Assembly (NCBI GenBank): GCA_019449455.1
Contig: JAGRPO010000121.1
Location: 1 to 64,000 of the forward strand
Source: Betaproteobacteria bacterium
GTDB lineage: Bacteria; Pseudomonadota; Gammaproteobacteria; Burkholderiales; Usitatibacteraceae
DNA length: 64,000 nucleotides
Reading direction: 5' to 3'
In this document: in pieces, positions 1 through 9,756 of the stretch
Layout: each line of letters starts with the position of its first letter
Position numbering within the stretch: the stretch's first letter is position 1
Position numbers and translations under genes: made by a program
The notes under the pieces: model-generated
The model's input: only the letters and a program-made list of their open reading frames with translations
Database searches by the model: none
What the model was told of the DNA's origin: nothing

Positions 1-45
1 CGCGTGGCGCGCCTGGTGCGCCGGCGAACCCATTGGAGATCCGAA

Positions 46-2250
46 TTGACCGCTGAACGCGCCGCGGCCGCGCGCCAGTTGCACGGCTCGGGCCGCATCG
101 AGGAGGCGCTCGCCGCCTATTCCGACCTCCTCGCCGAGCGCGGAGACGACGCCGAGCTGTGGCACCTGCGCGCCATCGCCGAGCACCAGCTCGGGCGGGC
201 CGCGCTCGCGCGGCAATCCGCCAAACGCGCGATCGCCCTGGACGCCGCGCCACCGGCCTATCACCTCATCGCCGGCCATGCCGCCACGGACGAAGGCGAC
301 GCGGCCGGCGCCGCCGCGCACTATGCGGCCGCCGTTGCGAGGAAACCGGATTGGGCGGCGGCATGGATTGCGCTCGGCGTGGCCCGCATCGACGAAGGGA
401 ATCCCGCCGCGGCGCGCGAGGCGCTGGAACGCGCCGTCGAGCTCGACCCGAAGGCCGCCCGCGCCTGGAACGGGCTGGGATTCGCACACCTCACCCTCGA
501 TCAGCCCGGGCCGGCCGAGGCGGCGTTCCGCCGTGCGCTCGAGGCGGAGCCGGGCTACGCGCTCGCCCACCTGAACCTCGGCCGGCTTGCGGAGCGGGCG
601 GGCAGGATAGACGAGGCGCTGGAAAGCCTCGAGGCGGCGCTGCGTTCGAATCCCCGCCTCGCGGAAGCGCTGCTGCTGCGGGCGCAGCTCCTGCGGCGCA
701 AGCACGATCCGCGGGCGGGCGGCGCGCACAAGGTCGCGGTGCAGGCGCTGCCCAACGACGCGCGCATCCGCGTCGCCTGGGCCGACTTCCTCTGGGAGAC
801 CGGGCTCACCGACGAATCGATCAAGGAGTTCAAGCGCGCCGAGGCGCTCGATGGGCACAGCCTGCGCGCCGCGCTCGGCGCGCGCCTCGTCCTGCCGGCG
901 GTCTACCGCGACGCGGCGGACCTCGAGGCGCACCGCGCGCGCTTCGCGCAGGGGCTGGAGGAATTGCACGCCGAGGCCCCGCGTTTCACCGGCGCCCGGG
1001 CCAACGCCGCCCTCGTGGGCGCGAGCTGGACCAACTTCTACCTCGCCTACCAGGGCCGCAACGACCGCCAGCTGCAATCGCGCTATGGCGACTTCGTGGC
1101 GAAGGTGCTGCGCCCGGCCGTTCCCGAGTTCTTCGCCGACCGGCCGCCGCCGCGGCGGGAGGGGCGGTTGCGCGTGGGTTTCCTCAGCCACTTCTTCTTC
1201 AACTGCACGGTCGGTCGCTATTTCGCGAGCTGGATCCTCGATCTGGACCGCGCGCGCTTCGAGACGGTGGCCTTCTACACGAACTCCTGGGTCGCGGACG
1301 ACACGCGCACCATCGCCTCCTCCGTGGATCGCTTCCATCACGTCGCGGGGTATCCGCTGCATGCCATCGCGCATCGCATTGCAGCCGAGGAACTCGACGT
1401 CCTCGTGTACCCGGAACTCGGCATGCACGCCGATACCTTCGCGCTCGCGGCCCTGCGGCTGGCGCCCGTGCAGGTTGCGGGGTGGGGGCATCCCACCACG
1501 AGCGGGCTCGACTCGATCGACGCGTACCTGTCGTGCGCGGAGATGGAGCCCGAGGGTGCGCAGGATGCCTATCGCGAGCGCCTCGTCGGCTTGCCCGGCA
1601 TCGGCACGCGCTACCGGCGCCCGCGCGGCGATAGCGCCAGGGGTCGCGAGGAGCTGGGCCTTCCGGCGACGGGAACGCTCTATCTTTGCCCGCAGTCGCT
1701 GTTCAAGATCCACCCGGACAACGACGCGCTCTTCGCGCGCGTGCTGTCCGGCGACCCGCAGGGGCGCCTCGTCTTCTTCGGCTACCGGGACGGCCCGGTC
1801 ACGCAGCTTTTCCGCCAGCGCCTGTTAGACGCGCTCGAACGCGCCGGTATCGACGGCCCCAACCGCACCGTGTTCCTCGGGTTCCTCGCGCACGGCGACT
1901 ACCTGCGCGTGAACGAGCTCTGCGACGTGATGCTGGACACCCTGCACTGGTCCGGCGGCAATACGTCGCTGGATGCCATCGCGGCGGGGCTGCCGCTCGT
2001 GACGTTGCCGGGCGCGCTCATGCGCGGCCGGCAGAGCGCCGCGATGCTGCGGCGGCTCGGGCTGGAGGAGTTGATCGCGAAGGACCTGGAGGATTACGTG
2101 CGCATTGCGCTGCGCCTGGGCGCGGATGCGGACTGGCGGCGCAAGCTGCGTGCCGCGCTCACCGAGCGCGCCGATGCCCTCTTCGACGACGGCGCGCCCA
2201 CTGCGGCATTCGCGCGGACGCTGGAGGAGCTTGCCGGACGCGGAGGCTGA
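46..2250 (+). CDS. TPR-repeat protein with O-GlcNAc-transferase-like (SPINDLY family) C-terminal domain
   Basis: The N-terminal half (to about residue 290) is a run of tetratricopeptide repeats with the usual A-W/Y-G-A spacing. The C-terminal half, from about residue 370, looks like the GT41 family (Glyco_transf_41): a VGFLSHFF-type first strand, a GHPTTSG turn, and a late HWSGGNTSLDA motif, which in OGT lies in the UDP-sugar pocket. It probably glycosylates proteins or a cell-surface acceptor in the cytoplasm; the acceptor cannot be told. I prefer TTG at 46, preceded by GGAG at 35-38, over GTG at 4. The frame is open to the window edge, so a start before base 1 is not excluded. The YqaA gene follows after 5 bases. 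Confidence 0.8.
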   Translation: MTAERAAAARQLHGSGRIEEALAAYSDLLAERGDDAELWHLRAIAEHQLGRAALARQSAKRAIALDAAPPAYHLIAGHAATDEGDAAGAAAHYAAAVARKPDWAAAWIALGVARIDEGNPAAAREALERAVELDPKAARAWNGLGFAHLTLDQPGPAEAAFRRALEAEPGYALAHLNLGRLAERAGRIDEALESLEAALRSNPRLAEALLLRAQLLRRKHDPRAGGAHKVAVQALPNDARIRVAWADFLWETGLTDESIKEFKRAEALDGHSLRAALGARLVLPAVYRDAADLEAHRARFAQGLEELHAEAPRFTGARANAALVGASWTNFYLAYQGRNDRQLQSRYGDFVAKVLRPAVPEFFADRPPPRREGRLRVGFLSHFFFNCTVGRYFASWILDLDRARFETVAFYTNSWVADDTRTIASSVDRFHHVAGYPLHAIAHRIAAEELDVLVYPELGMHADTFALAALRLAPVQVAGWGHPTTSGLDSIDAYLSCAEMEPEGAQDAYRERLVGLPGIGTRYRRPRGDSARGREELGLPATGTLYLCPQSLFKIHPDNDALFARVLSGDPQGRLVFFGYRDGPVTQLFRQRLLDALERAGIDGPNRTVFLGFLAHGDYLRVNELCDVMLDTLHWSGGNTSLDAIAAGLPLVTLPGALMRGRQSAAMLRRLGLEELIAKDLEDYVRIALRLGADADWRRKLRAALTERADALFDDGAPTAAFARTLEELAGRGG

Positions 2251-2255
2251 AAGCG

Positions 2256-2654
2256 GTGGACCCCTCGCTTTGGGCGTTGATCGTCTCCTCTTTTGTCTCT
2301 TCCACCCTCCTGCCCGGCAATTCCGAGATCGTCCTCGTGGCCGTGCTGAAGGCCGGAAGTGCCGCGCCGGCCGCCGCGGTCGCCGTCGCGACGATCGGCA
2401 ACACCCTCGGCGGGCTCACCACCTACGGCATCGGGCGCCTGCTGCCCTCGCGCATCCCTGAAGGAGCCGCGATCGCGCGGGTTCGGCGCTACGGCGTGGC
2501 GGCGCTGCTCTTTTCCTGGTTGCCCATCGTAGGCGACGCCCTGTGCGCCGCCGCGGGATGGCTGCGATTGAACGCGGTCGGATGCACGCTCGCCATGGCC
2601 GCCGGCAAGGCGGCGCGCTACGCGGTGATCGCGCAGGCCGTCGCGCTCTTCTAG
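2256..2654 (+). CDS. yqaA: YqaA-family small membrane protein (DedA/SNARE-associated-like)
   Basis: This 132-residue hydrophobic protein has the family signature near its N-terminus (SSTLLPGNSE), a glycine-rich IGNTLGGLTTYGIGR segment and a later helix ending LFSWLPIVGDALC. These match the YqaA group of inner-membrane proteins related to DedA, whose exact role is unsettled. The GTG start at 2256 has GGAGG at 2242-2246, inside the end of the upstream gene, so the two are probably co-transcribed. It is on the short side for the family (usually about 140 to 200 residues). Confidence 0.75.
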   Translation: MDPSLWALIVSSFVSSTLLPGNSEIVLVAVLKAGSAAPAAAVAVATIGNTLGGLTTYGIGRLLPSRIPEGAAIARVRRYGVAALLFSWLPIVGDALCAAAGWLRLNAVGCTLAMAAGKAARYAVIAQAVALF

Positions 2655-2761
2655 CCCGGCTCGGGGCCGCGTCCGCGGACTCGTCGCCGACACGCACGCC
2701 AAATCCCTGCAACACTTGGGGACTTGCAAGGCCGCAAGCCGGGGTCAATGCTGCATTGCGG

Positions 2762-2767
2762 TAAAAT
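2762..2767 (+). promoter_or_regulatory. Candidate -10 box (TAAAAT) for the FAD/Fe-S oxidoreductase gene
   Basis: GGTAAAATCGC stands out in an otherwise GC-rich 156-base gap and lies 43 bases before the chosen ATG. No good -35 hexamer sits at 16-18 bases, so this is only a candidate. Confidence 0.35.
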
Positions 2768-2810
2768 CGCTATTCCCCCCGTGGCGTCCACGGACAGCGA
2801 AGCCCCGCCG

Positions 2811-5800
2811 ATGACCGCCCGACTGCGCGAGATTCCGTACAACTACACGTCGTTCTCCGACCGGGAGATCGTCATCCGCCTGCTCGGGCGGGAGGCGTGG
2901 CACGTGCTGGACGAGCTGCGCTCCCAGCGGCGGACGGGGCGCTCGGCGCGCATGCTCTACGAGGTGCTGGGCGACATCTGGGTCGTCAAGAGAAACCCGT
3001 ACCTCCAGGACGACCTGCTCGACAGCCCGAAGCGCCACGACGCCCTCGTCGAGGCGTTGCGGCACCGCCTGCAGGAAGTGGAGAAGCGCCGGCAGGCCGA
3101 TGCCTCGGACCCGGAGCGAAGCCTCCGGGTGGAGAAGCTGCTGAAAGCCGCCCACGGCGCCGTGGACGAGTTCGAGCGCGAGTTCTCCGAGACGAGGAAA
3201 CTGCGGCGCAAGGCGATGCGCAGGCTCTCGGCCATCACCCGCAAGGACAACGTCGCCTTCGATGGCCTTTCGCGCGTCTCCCACGTGACCGACGCGACCG
3301 ACTGGCGCGTGGAGTATCCCTTCGTCGTCGTCTCGCCCGACACGGAAAGCGAGTGCGCCCCGCTCGTGAAGGCGCTGATCGACCTCGGGCTCACCATCAT
3401 CCCGCGCGGCGGCGGCACCGGCTATACGGGCGGCGCGATCCCGCTGGAGCGGCTCTCGGCGGTGATGAACACGGAGAAGCTCGACTGGCTGGGCGCGGTG
3501 GAAGAGCGGGCGCTGCCGGGCGTGGCCGAACCCGTCCCGGTGATCCAGGTCGGCGCCGGCGCGGTCACGCGTCGCGTCATGGAAGCCGCCGAGCGAGCCG
3601 GCCTCGCCTTCGCGGTGGATCCGACGTCGGCCGACGCTTCGTGCATCGGCGGGAACATCGCGATGAACGCGGGCGGCAAGAAGGCGGTGCTCTGGGGCAC
3701 GGCGGTGGACAACCTCGCCTCGTGGCGCATGGTCACGCCGGACGCGGAATGGATCGAGGTCGAGCGCCTCGACCACAACCTCGGGAAGATCCACGACGCC
3801 GCGACCGCGCGATTCCGCATCCGCCGCTTCGAGGCCGACGGCCGGACCCCGAAGGCGGAGGAAATCCTCGAGATGGAAGGCCGGCGCTTCCGCAAGCCCG
3901 GCCTGGGCAAGGACGTCACGGACAAGGTGCTGGGAGGCCTGCCCGGCGTGCAGAAGGAAGGATGCGACGGGATCATCACGTCGGCCACCTTCATCCTGCA
4001 CCGCATGCCCGCGCACACCCGCACGGTGTGCCTGGAATTCTTCGGCGACGTGACGGTCGCGGTTCCCGCCATCGTCGAAATCACCCGGCGCGTGGACGGC
4101 CGCGACGGCGTGTTCCTGGCCGGGCTCGAGCACCTCGACGAGCGCTACGTGAAGGCGGTGGGCTACGCGACCAAGGCCAAGGCCCACGGGCGGCCGCGCA
4201 TGGTGCTCATCGGCGACCTCGTGGGCGACGACGAAAGCGCTGTGGCGCAGGCGGCCTCCGAGGTGGTGCGCATCGCCAACGGGCGGGGAGGAGAGGGGTT
4301 CATCGCCGCGAGCCCCGAGGCGCGCAAGCGCTTCTGGCTGGAGCGCGCGCGCACCGCCGCCATCGCCAAGCACACCAACGCGTTCAAGGTGAACGAGGAC
4401 GTGGTGATCCCGCTGGAGCGCCTCGGCGACTACACCGACGGCGTGGAGCGGCTGAACGTCGAGTACTCGATCGGCAACAAGCTGAAGCTCGTCGCGGCGC
4501 TCGAGGAGTTCCTCGCCGGCGACCTGCCGGTGGAGACCGACGGCGAGGCCATCGCGCGCGAGGACGTCCTGGGCGACCGCCCGGCGCAGGCCCTCGAGAT
4601 CGTGCGCTTCGTGAAAGGCCGCTGGGCCTACCTGCTGCGCAACCTCGACCGCCGCCTGGGCGAGGTGCGCTCCGACCTGGCTCCGCTGGGGCTCGCCCAC
4701 CTCGTGGCCGCGCTGCCCGACGACCGCACGGTCTTTTCCCTGCTCCAGCTGCACGACCTGCGGGTGTCGTGGAAGCGGGAACTGCGCGACGCCCTTCGGC
4801 AGGTGTTCGCGGGCCGCGCCTTCGAGCCGGTGATGGCGCAGGTCGAGGCGATCCACGCCGACGTGCTGCGCGGGCGCGTCTTCATCGCCCTGCACATGCA
4901 CGCGGGCGACGGCAACGTCCACACCAACATCCCGGTCAACTCCGACGACTACGAGATGCTGCGCACCGCCAACGAAGCGGTGGCCCACATCATGCGCTTC
5001 GCCAAGGAGCTGGGCGGCGTGGTCTCCGGCGAGCATGGCATCGGCATCACCAAGCTCGAGTTCCTGGAGCGGGGGGAGATCGAGGCCTTCGCCGCGTGGA
5101 AGGCGAAGGTCGATCCCGAGGGGCGCTTCAACCGCGGCAAGCTCCTCGCGGGCGCCGACCTCTCGAACGCCTACACGCCGTCGTTCGCGCTCATCGGGCA
5201 CGAATCGATCATCCTCGAGCAAAGCGACATCGGCTCCATCGCCGATTCCGTGAAGGACTGCCTGCGCTGCGGCAAGTGCAAGCCCGTCTGCTCCACCCAC
5301 GTGCCGCGCGCGAACCTCCTCTACAGCCCGAGGAACAAGATCCTGGCGCTCTCGCTCCTCACCGAGGCCTTCCTCTACGAGGAGCAGACGCGCCGCGGCG
5401 TGAGCCTGAGGCATTTCGACGAGTTCGGCGACGTGGCCGACCACTGCACCGTGTGCCACAAGTGCGAGGCGCCCTGCCCGGTCGACATCGACTTCGGCAA
5501 CGTCTCGATCGCGATGCGGGGCCTGCTCAGGAAGCTCGGCAAGAAGCGCTTCAACCCCGGCTCGGCGCTCACGATGGCGTACCTCAACGCCACCGACCCC
5601 GCCACGATCAAGGTGATGAAGACCCTGATGCTCGACTGGGGCTACAAGGCGCAGCGCCTGGCGCACGCCCTGGCGCGCCGCTTCCTCGTGTCCCGCGGCC
5701 AGACGCGGCATCCGCCGGCCACGGTCGGCCGGCCCCCGCTCAAGGGGCAGGTGATCCACTTCATCAACAAGCCGATGCCGGGCAACCTGCCGAAGAAGAC

Positions 5801-6665
5801 GTCGCGCGCGCTCCTGGACATCGAGGACGCGTCGGTGGTGCCGATCATCCGCGACCCGGCGAAGGTGACCGAGGACTCGGACGCCGTCTTCTATTTCCCC
5901 GGCTGCGGCTCGGAAAGGCTCTTCGGGCAGGTGGGGCTCGCCACCCAGGCGCTCCTCTACCACGTGGGGGCGCAGTGCGTGCTGCCTCCCGGCTACCTGT
6001 GCTGCGGCTACCCGCAGACGGCGAGCGGCGAGGCGGCCAAGGGGGTGGAGATGACGGTCCGCAACCGCATCCTCTTCCACCGCGTGGCCAACACGCTCAA
6101 CTACCTCGACATCAAGACCGTCGTCGTCTCCTGCGGCACGTGCATGGATGCGCTGATGGACTACGAGTTCGACAAGATCTTCCCGGGCTGCCGGCTTCTC
6201 GACATCCACGAGTACCTGATGGAGAAGGGCGTGAAGCTGGAAGGCGTGCGCGGCGTGCGCTACATGTACCACGACCCCTGCCATACGCCGATGAAGACCC
6301 ACAAGCCGATCAAGGTGGTCAATGAGCTGATGGGCGTCCCGGTGGCGCTCAACGACCGCTGTTGCGGGGAGTCGGGTTCGCTCGCCATCGCCCGCCCGGA
6401 CATCGCCACGCAGGTCCGCTTCCGCAAGGAGGAGGAGATGGTGAAGGGCGCGGAGGCGGCGCGCGCCGACGGCTTCGCGGGGGAAGTGAAGATCCTCACC
6501 TCCTGCCCGTCGTGCCTGCAGGGGCTCTCGCGCTATGACGAAGACGCGGGAACGAGCGCGGACTACGTCGTGGTCGAGATGGCGCGCCACCTGCTCGGAG
6601 AGCGCTGGATGCCGGAATTCGTCGAAAAGGCGAACCAGGGCGGGATCGAGCGCGTCCTGCTCTGA
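2811..6665 (+). CDS. Giant FAD-linked oxidase / 4Fe-4S / CCG-domain oxidoreductase (DUF3683 type)
   Basis: This 1284-residue fusion begins with an N-terminal region of DUF3683 type. An FAD_binding_4 (GlcD/D-lactate dehydrogenase) domain follows, with [11 protein letters not shown] near residue 197, then an FAD-oxidase C-terminal domain containing [10 protein letters not shown] and GEHGIG. Two 4Fe-4S clusters follow, CxxCxxCxxxC near residues 816 and 878, then two CCG (heterodisulfide reductase/GlpC-like) domains with CCG near 1063 and 1183. It combines what E. coli-type glycolate or lactate oxidases split into GlcD, GlcF or LldE-like subunits. It likely oxidises a 2-hydroxyacid and passes electrons through Fe-S to the quinone pool; the substrate is unknown. 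The ATG at 2811 is chosen because the conserved region ([15 protein letters not shown]) begins there. Upstream in-frame codons look non-coding. Confidence 0.85.
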   Translation: MTARLREIPYNYTSFSDREIVIRLLGREAWHVLDELRSQRRTGRSARMLYEVLGDIWVVKRNPYLQDDLLDSPKRHDALVEALRHRLQEVEKRRQADASDPERSLRVEKLLKAAHGAVDEFEREFSETRKLRRKAMRRLSAITRKDNVAFDGLSRVSHVTDATDWRVEYPFVVVSPDTESECAPLVKALIDLGLTIIPRGGGTGYTGGAIPLERLSAVMNTEKLDWLGAVEERALPGVAEPVPVIQVGAGAVTRRVMEAAERAGLAFAVDPTSADASCIGGNIAMNAGGKKAVLWGTAVDNLASWRMVTPDAEWIEVERLDHNLGKIHDAATARFRIRRFEADGRTPKAEEILEMEGRRFRKPGLGKDVTDKVLGGLPGVQKEGCDGIITSATFILHRMPAHTRTVCLEFFGDVTVAVPAIVEITRRVDGRDGVFLAGLEHLDERYVKAVGYATKAKAHGRPRMVLIGDLVGDDESAVAQAASEVVRIANGRGGEGFIAASPEARKRFWLERARTAAIAKHTNAFKVNEDVVIPLERLGDYTDGVERLNVEYSIGNKLKLVAALEEFLAGDLPVETDGEAIAREDVLGDRPAQALEIVRFVKGRWAYLLRNLDRRLGEVRSDLAPLGLAHLVAALPDDRTVFSLLQLHDLRVSWKRELRDALRQVFAGRAFEPVMAQVEAIHADVLRGRVFIALHMHAGDGNVHTNIPVNSDDYEMLRTANEAVAHIMRFAKELGGVVSGEHGIGITKLEFLERGEIEAFAAWKAKVDPEGRFNRGKLLAGADLSNAYTPSFALIGHESIILEQSDIGSIADSVKDCLRCGKCKPVCSTHVPRANLLYSPRNKILALSLLTEAFLYEEQTRRGVSLRHFDEFGDVADHCTVCHKCEAPCPVDIDFGNVSIAMRGLLRKLGKKRFNPGSALTMAYLNATDPATIKVMKTLMLDWGYKAQRLAHALARRFLVSRGQTRHPPATVGRPPLKGQVIHFINKPMPGNLPKKTSRALLDIEDASVVPIIRDPAKVTEDSDAVFYFPGCGSERLFGQVGLATQALLYHVGAQCVLPPGYLCCGYPQTASGEAAKGVEMTVRNRILFHRVANTLNYLDIKTVVVSCGTCMDALMDYEFDKIFPGCRLLDIHEYLMEKGVKLEGVRGVRYMYHDPCHTPMKTHKPIKVVNELMGVPVALNDRCCGESGSLAIARPDIATQVRFRKEEEMVKGAEAARADGFAGEVKILTSCPSCLQGLSRYDEDAGTSADYVVVEMARHLLGERWMPEFVEKANQGGIERVLL

Positions 6666-6744
6666 GGGGCGAGGGCCGTGGCCGGGTTGCGCGGCGGGCC
6701 GGGCTGCGCCCACAATTCCCATCCCCCAATCGCCCGCGACCGCC

Positions 6745-7188
6745 ATGCGCCCCCGGACCCCGCCCGTGGATTGTGAACTGTGCCATGGCGCGGGCGGCAG
6801 GCTCCTCTGGCAGAATGACCTTTGCCGGGTGGTGGCCGTGGACGAACCCGGGATCCCGGGATTCCTGCGGGTGATAGTGAAGCGCCACGTGCGCGAAATG
6901 ACCGACCTCGCCGAGACCGACCGGAACCGCCTGATGGCGGTCGTTTTCGCGGTGGAGGCCCATGTGAGGCAGTCGCTGGAGCCCGACAAGATGAATCTCG
7001 CGAGCCTTGGAAACCTGACGCCGCACCTGCACTGGCACGTGATCCCGAGGTGGGGCGACGACCGCCACTTCCCGGGCCCGGTCTGGGCGCCCGCGAGGCA
7101 CGATGCCCCGGTTCCGGCCACCCGTGCCGCTGCCGCCGCGCGCATGGCCGCCGGACTGCCCGCCGCCCTCGCGGCCCTGGGCGCGTGA
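6745..7188 (+). CDS. HIT-family nucleotide hydrolase/transferase
   Basis: This 147-residue protein carries the histidine triad as HLHWHVIP near residues 94-101 (H-phi-H-phi-H-phi-phi), preceded by the usual NLASLGNLTPH stretch. An N-terminal CELC pair (near residues 10-13) may bind zinc, as in some HIT proteins. Family members hydrolyse nucleoside phosphoramidates, AMP-lysine or dinucleoside polyphosphates; the exact substrate cannot be read. The next gene starts 7 bases after the stop, so the two are likely co-transcribed. Confidence 0.85.
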   Translation: MRPRTPPVDCELCHGAGGRLLWQNDLCRVVAVDEPGIPGFLRVIVKRHVREMTDLAETDRNRLMAVVFAVEAHVRQSLEPDKMNLASLGNLTPHLHWHVIPRWGDDRHFPGPVWAPARHDAPVPATRAAAAARMAAGLPAALAALGA

Positions 7189-7195
7189 GGCGCTG

Positions 7196-8809
7196 ATGGC
7201 GGCCAACCCCCCATCGCGCCCCGGAGCCGGTGTCGCATTCAACGACGCCAAGAGCTGCAAGGAATGGCTGAACGGGCTGCCGCTCACCAACATCCCGCAG
7301 GCGCAGCAGTTCGTCCTGGACGCGCTTCGCGCCGTCAATCGCGAGGAACCCGTGGGGCTCGAGCGCCTGAAGTGCCTGGAGCTCACGCGCGACAAGATCG
7401 CTTTCCTCCAGGGCGAGCAGCGCGCGCGCTACTTCGGCAAGTCGCTTCCGCTCTCGAACAACGACCATGCGGCCTGGTCCATAGGCCGCTCGCTGCTCGA
7501 GGAAATGGAAACGGGTTACCGCGCATGCCTTGCGGCGGCCACGGCCGCGAAGGGGGAACTCGCGCCCCACGCGCCGCTCATGATGCAGCGGATTGTCCGC
7601 TATCTCGGCGCGCAGATGCTCTTTCACGCCATGATCTACCGCCGCTTCGACCCGGCGCTGTGGCTGCGCCTGCACGGCCAGTTCGCCGATGCCGAGCGCG
7701 AGGGGATCGCCGATGAGCGCGTGAAGGACAGCCTCGAAAGCGAGGACGGCGCCTCCACTGTTCACGAAGCCTACGTGCACGTCGTGCTTACGCAGGCCGC
7801 CTACCTCTCCGAGATGACCGCGCCGCAGATCGACCTCCTCGAGGCGCTGCTGCGCATGTGGGCGCGCAAGGTGCGCGTCCTCGTCGAACCGCCGGCCGAA
7901 GGCGAGTCGGGCACGACGTTTCCGCTGGCCGTCGACCTCGCCAAGTCGATCGGTGCGCGCCCGCTGCACGCCGACGACCGCCGGCCCACGCATCGGGTGC
8001 TGGACGTCGAGGGGCTTTCGAAGAGCATCCGGCGCCGGCTGAAGGGCCTGCAGGCGGGGGAGGAACCCGCCAGCCTCGGGCTACCCGCGGAGGCCGGCGC
8101 CATCGATGCCCTGGCGCAGCTCGGCCGCCTGCACAAGCTGTGGTGCGAGGGGGCGCCGCCGCGTCCTCCCGCGAAGATCCCGGAGGAGAAGTCGGCGATG
8201 CTCGCCTTCGGGATTCCGGAGATCCACTTCTTCGTGACGGGCGGTGCCGCCTTCGAGCAGCCCGACAAGGAGCGCGTGCTCACGCGCCAGGAGCAGGACG
8301 ATCTCGCGGTATTCGGCAAGGTCACCGAGCGCACGCAGCAGCTGCGGGTCGCCGATTACAACTTCGAGCTCGAGAACTGGGGCGTCGTGGACGAAATGCT
8401 GGGCGCCTGGCGGTTGCTGCGGCCCCCGACGGCCTCGAAGGGGGTGGCCATCGGGCGCGCCCTCGCCTTGCGGGTCGGGGAGGCGGCGCCGTTCTTCCTC
8501 GGCATGGTGGAAGCGCTCGTCCAGGAGACCGACGGGCGCATCGTGATCACGGTGGCGCTATTTCCCGGAAAGCCCGAGCCCATCGCCGTGCGCGCCGCCG
8601 ACTCGCGCAATCGCCAGAACACGCAATGGGTGCAGGCCTTCCGCCTGCCGGCCCTGGAGCGGCTGGGCATCCCCCAGTCGCTGGTCGTGCCCTCGGGAAT
8701 CGCCTCGCGCGGGCGCGGAATCGAAGTGTGGGCGGGGGCCGCGAAGGAATCGACGGTCTACGAAGTCCTCGCGCACGGCACCGACTTCGACCGCGTGACC
8801 GTCTTCTAG
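7196..8809 (+). CDS. Uncharacterised 537-residue cytoplasmic protein, possible PilZ-like C-terminal barrel
   Basis: I do not recognise a named family. The protein is soluble and mostly helical in the first 320 residues, with no signal peptide or membrane span. The last 120 residues look beta-rich (VGEAAPFFLGMVEAL, GRIVITVALFPG, EPIAVR). That layout resembles the degenerate PilZ-like barrels at the end of several betaproteobacterial proteins, but the canonical RxxxR and [DN]xSxxG motifs are absent, so c-di-GMP binding is not supported. It starts 7 bases after the HIT gene. Its stop TAG (8807-8809) overlaps the stop of the convergent gshB in the tetramer CTAG. Confidence 0.65.
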   Translation: MAANPPSRPGAGVAFNDAKSCKEWLNGLPLTNIPQAQQFVLDALRAVNREEPVGLERLKCLELTRDKIAFLQGEQRARYFGKSLPLSNNDHAAWSIGRSLLEEMETGYRACLAAATAAKGELAPHAPLMMQRIVRYLGAQMLFHAMIYRRFDPALWLRLHGQFADAEREGIADERVKDSLESEDGASTVHEAYVHVVLTQAAYLSEMTAPQIDLLEALLRMWARKVRVLVEPPAEGESGTTFPLAVDLAKSIGARPLHADDRRPTHRVLDVEGLSKSIRRRLKGLQAGEEPASLGLPAEAGAIDALAQLGRLHKLWCEGAPPRPPAKIPEEKSAMLAFGIPEIHFFVTGGAAFEQPDKERVLTRQEQDDLAVFGKVTERTQQLRVADYNFELENWGVVDEMLGAWRLLRPPTASKGVAIGRALALRVGEAAPFFLGMVEALVQETDGRIVITVALFPGKPEPIAVRAADSRNRQNTQWVQAFRLPALERLGIPQSLVVPSGIASRGRGIEVWAGAAKESTVYEVLAHGTDFDRVTVF

Positions 8810-9756
8810 GCGCGCGGTCGCGCCCGGCGCTCGAACGCCTCCAGCAGCGGCCTGGCCGCGTTCTCGCCCGTCTGCTGGGCGATCTCGACGATGCAGGTCG
8901 GGCTGGTGACGTTCACTTCCGTCAGGTAGTCGCCGATCACGTCGAGGCCGGCGAGCACGATGCCCGCCTTGACGAGCTCCGCCCCCACCGTTTCCCCGAT
9001 CTCGCGGTCGCGCGCGGAGAGCGGCTGGGCCACGCCCGTCCCGCCGGCCGCGAGATTGCCGCGCGTCTCGCCCGCCCGCGGGATGCGCGCGAGGCAGAAC
9101 GGAAAGGGCTTTCCGTCGATCACGAGCACCCGCTTGTCGCCCTTGGCGATTTCCGGCACGTACTTCTGCGCCATGATCGTGCGCTCGGCGTCCCCGACCA
9201 TCGTCTCGACGATGACGTTGCGGTTGGGATCGTCGCCGCGCACGCGGAAGATCATCGTGCCGCCCATGCCGTCGAGCTTCTTCAGGATCACGTCGCCGTG
9301 CCGGTCCACGAACGCGTGGATGCGCGAGGGATCGCGCGACACGGTCGTGGCGGGCGTGAACTGCGGAAAGCGCAGGATCGAGAGCTTCTCGTTCCAGTCG
9401 CGAAGCGCCCGCGGCGAATTCACCACGCGCGCGCCTTCGGCCTCGGCGCGCTCGAGCAGCAGCGTCGCGTAGTAGTACTCCAGGTCGAATGGCGGGTCCT
9501 TGCGCATCACGACGAGGTCGAAGAGCGCGAGCGGGACTTCCTCCGCCGCGCCCTCGCCATACCAGGCCGCATCGTCGTCGTCGACGGCGAGCGGCACTGC
9601 GCGGGCAGCGACCGTCCCGTCCTGCACGAAGAGATCGGGCATTCCCAGCGCGTAGACCTCGTGGCCGCGCCGCGAGGCCTCCCGCATCATGGCGATGGAG
9701 GAATCCTTCTTCGGCTTGAGGGCCTCGATCGGGTCGAGGATGAAGGCGAGCTTCAT
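8806..9756 (-). CDS. gshB: Glutathione synthetase
   Basis: This 316-residue ATP-grasp enzyme ligates gamma-glutamylcysteine to glycine using ATP. The N-terminus (KLAFILDPIEALKPKKDSS) and the ATP-grasp segments VILKKLDGMGGTMIFR, GETRGNLAAGG and the metal-ligand strand LTEVNVTSPT are those of bacterial GshB, and the length is standard. Its ATG overlaps the stop of gshA by four bases (ATGA), so translation is coupled and both glutathione steps are made together. Confidence 0.97.
   Translation of the reverse strand: MKLAFILDPIEALKPKKDSSIAMMREASRRGHEVYALGMPDLFVQDGTVAARAVPLAVDDDDAAWYGEGAAEEVPLALFDLVVMRKDPPFDLEYYYATLLLERAEAEGARVVNSPRALRDWNEKLSILRFPQFTPATTVSRDPSRIHAFVDRHGDVILKKLDGMGGTMIFRVRGDDPNRNVIVETMVGDAERTIMAQKYVPEIAKGDKRVLVIDGKPFPFCLARIPRAGETRGNLAAGGTGVAQPLSARDREIGETVGAELVKAGIVLAGLDVIGDYLTEVNVTSPTCIVEIAQQTGENAARPLLEAFERRARPRA

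Noticed and set aside
2745-7238. 1497-residue open frame on the minus strand opposite the FAD/Fe-S oxidoreductase
   Set aside because: It is antisense to a clearly conserved gene, is Arg/His/Val-rich in the way of GC-rich shadow frames, and shows no domain.
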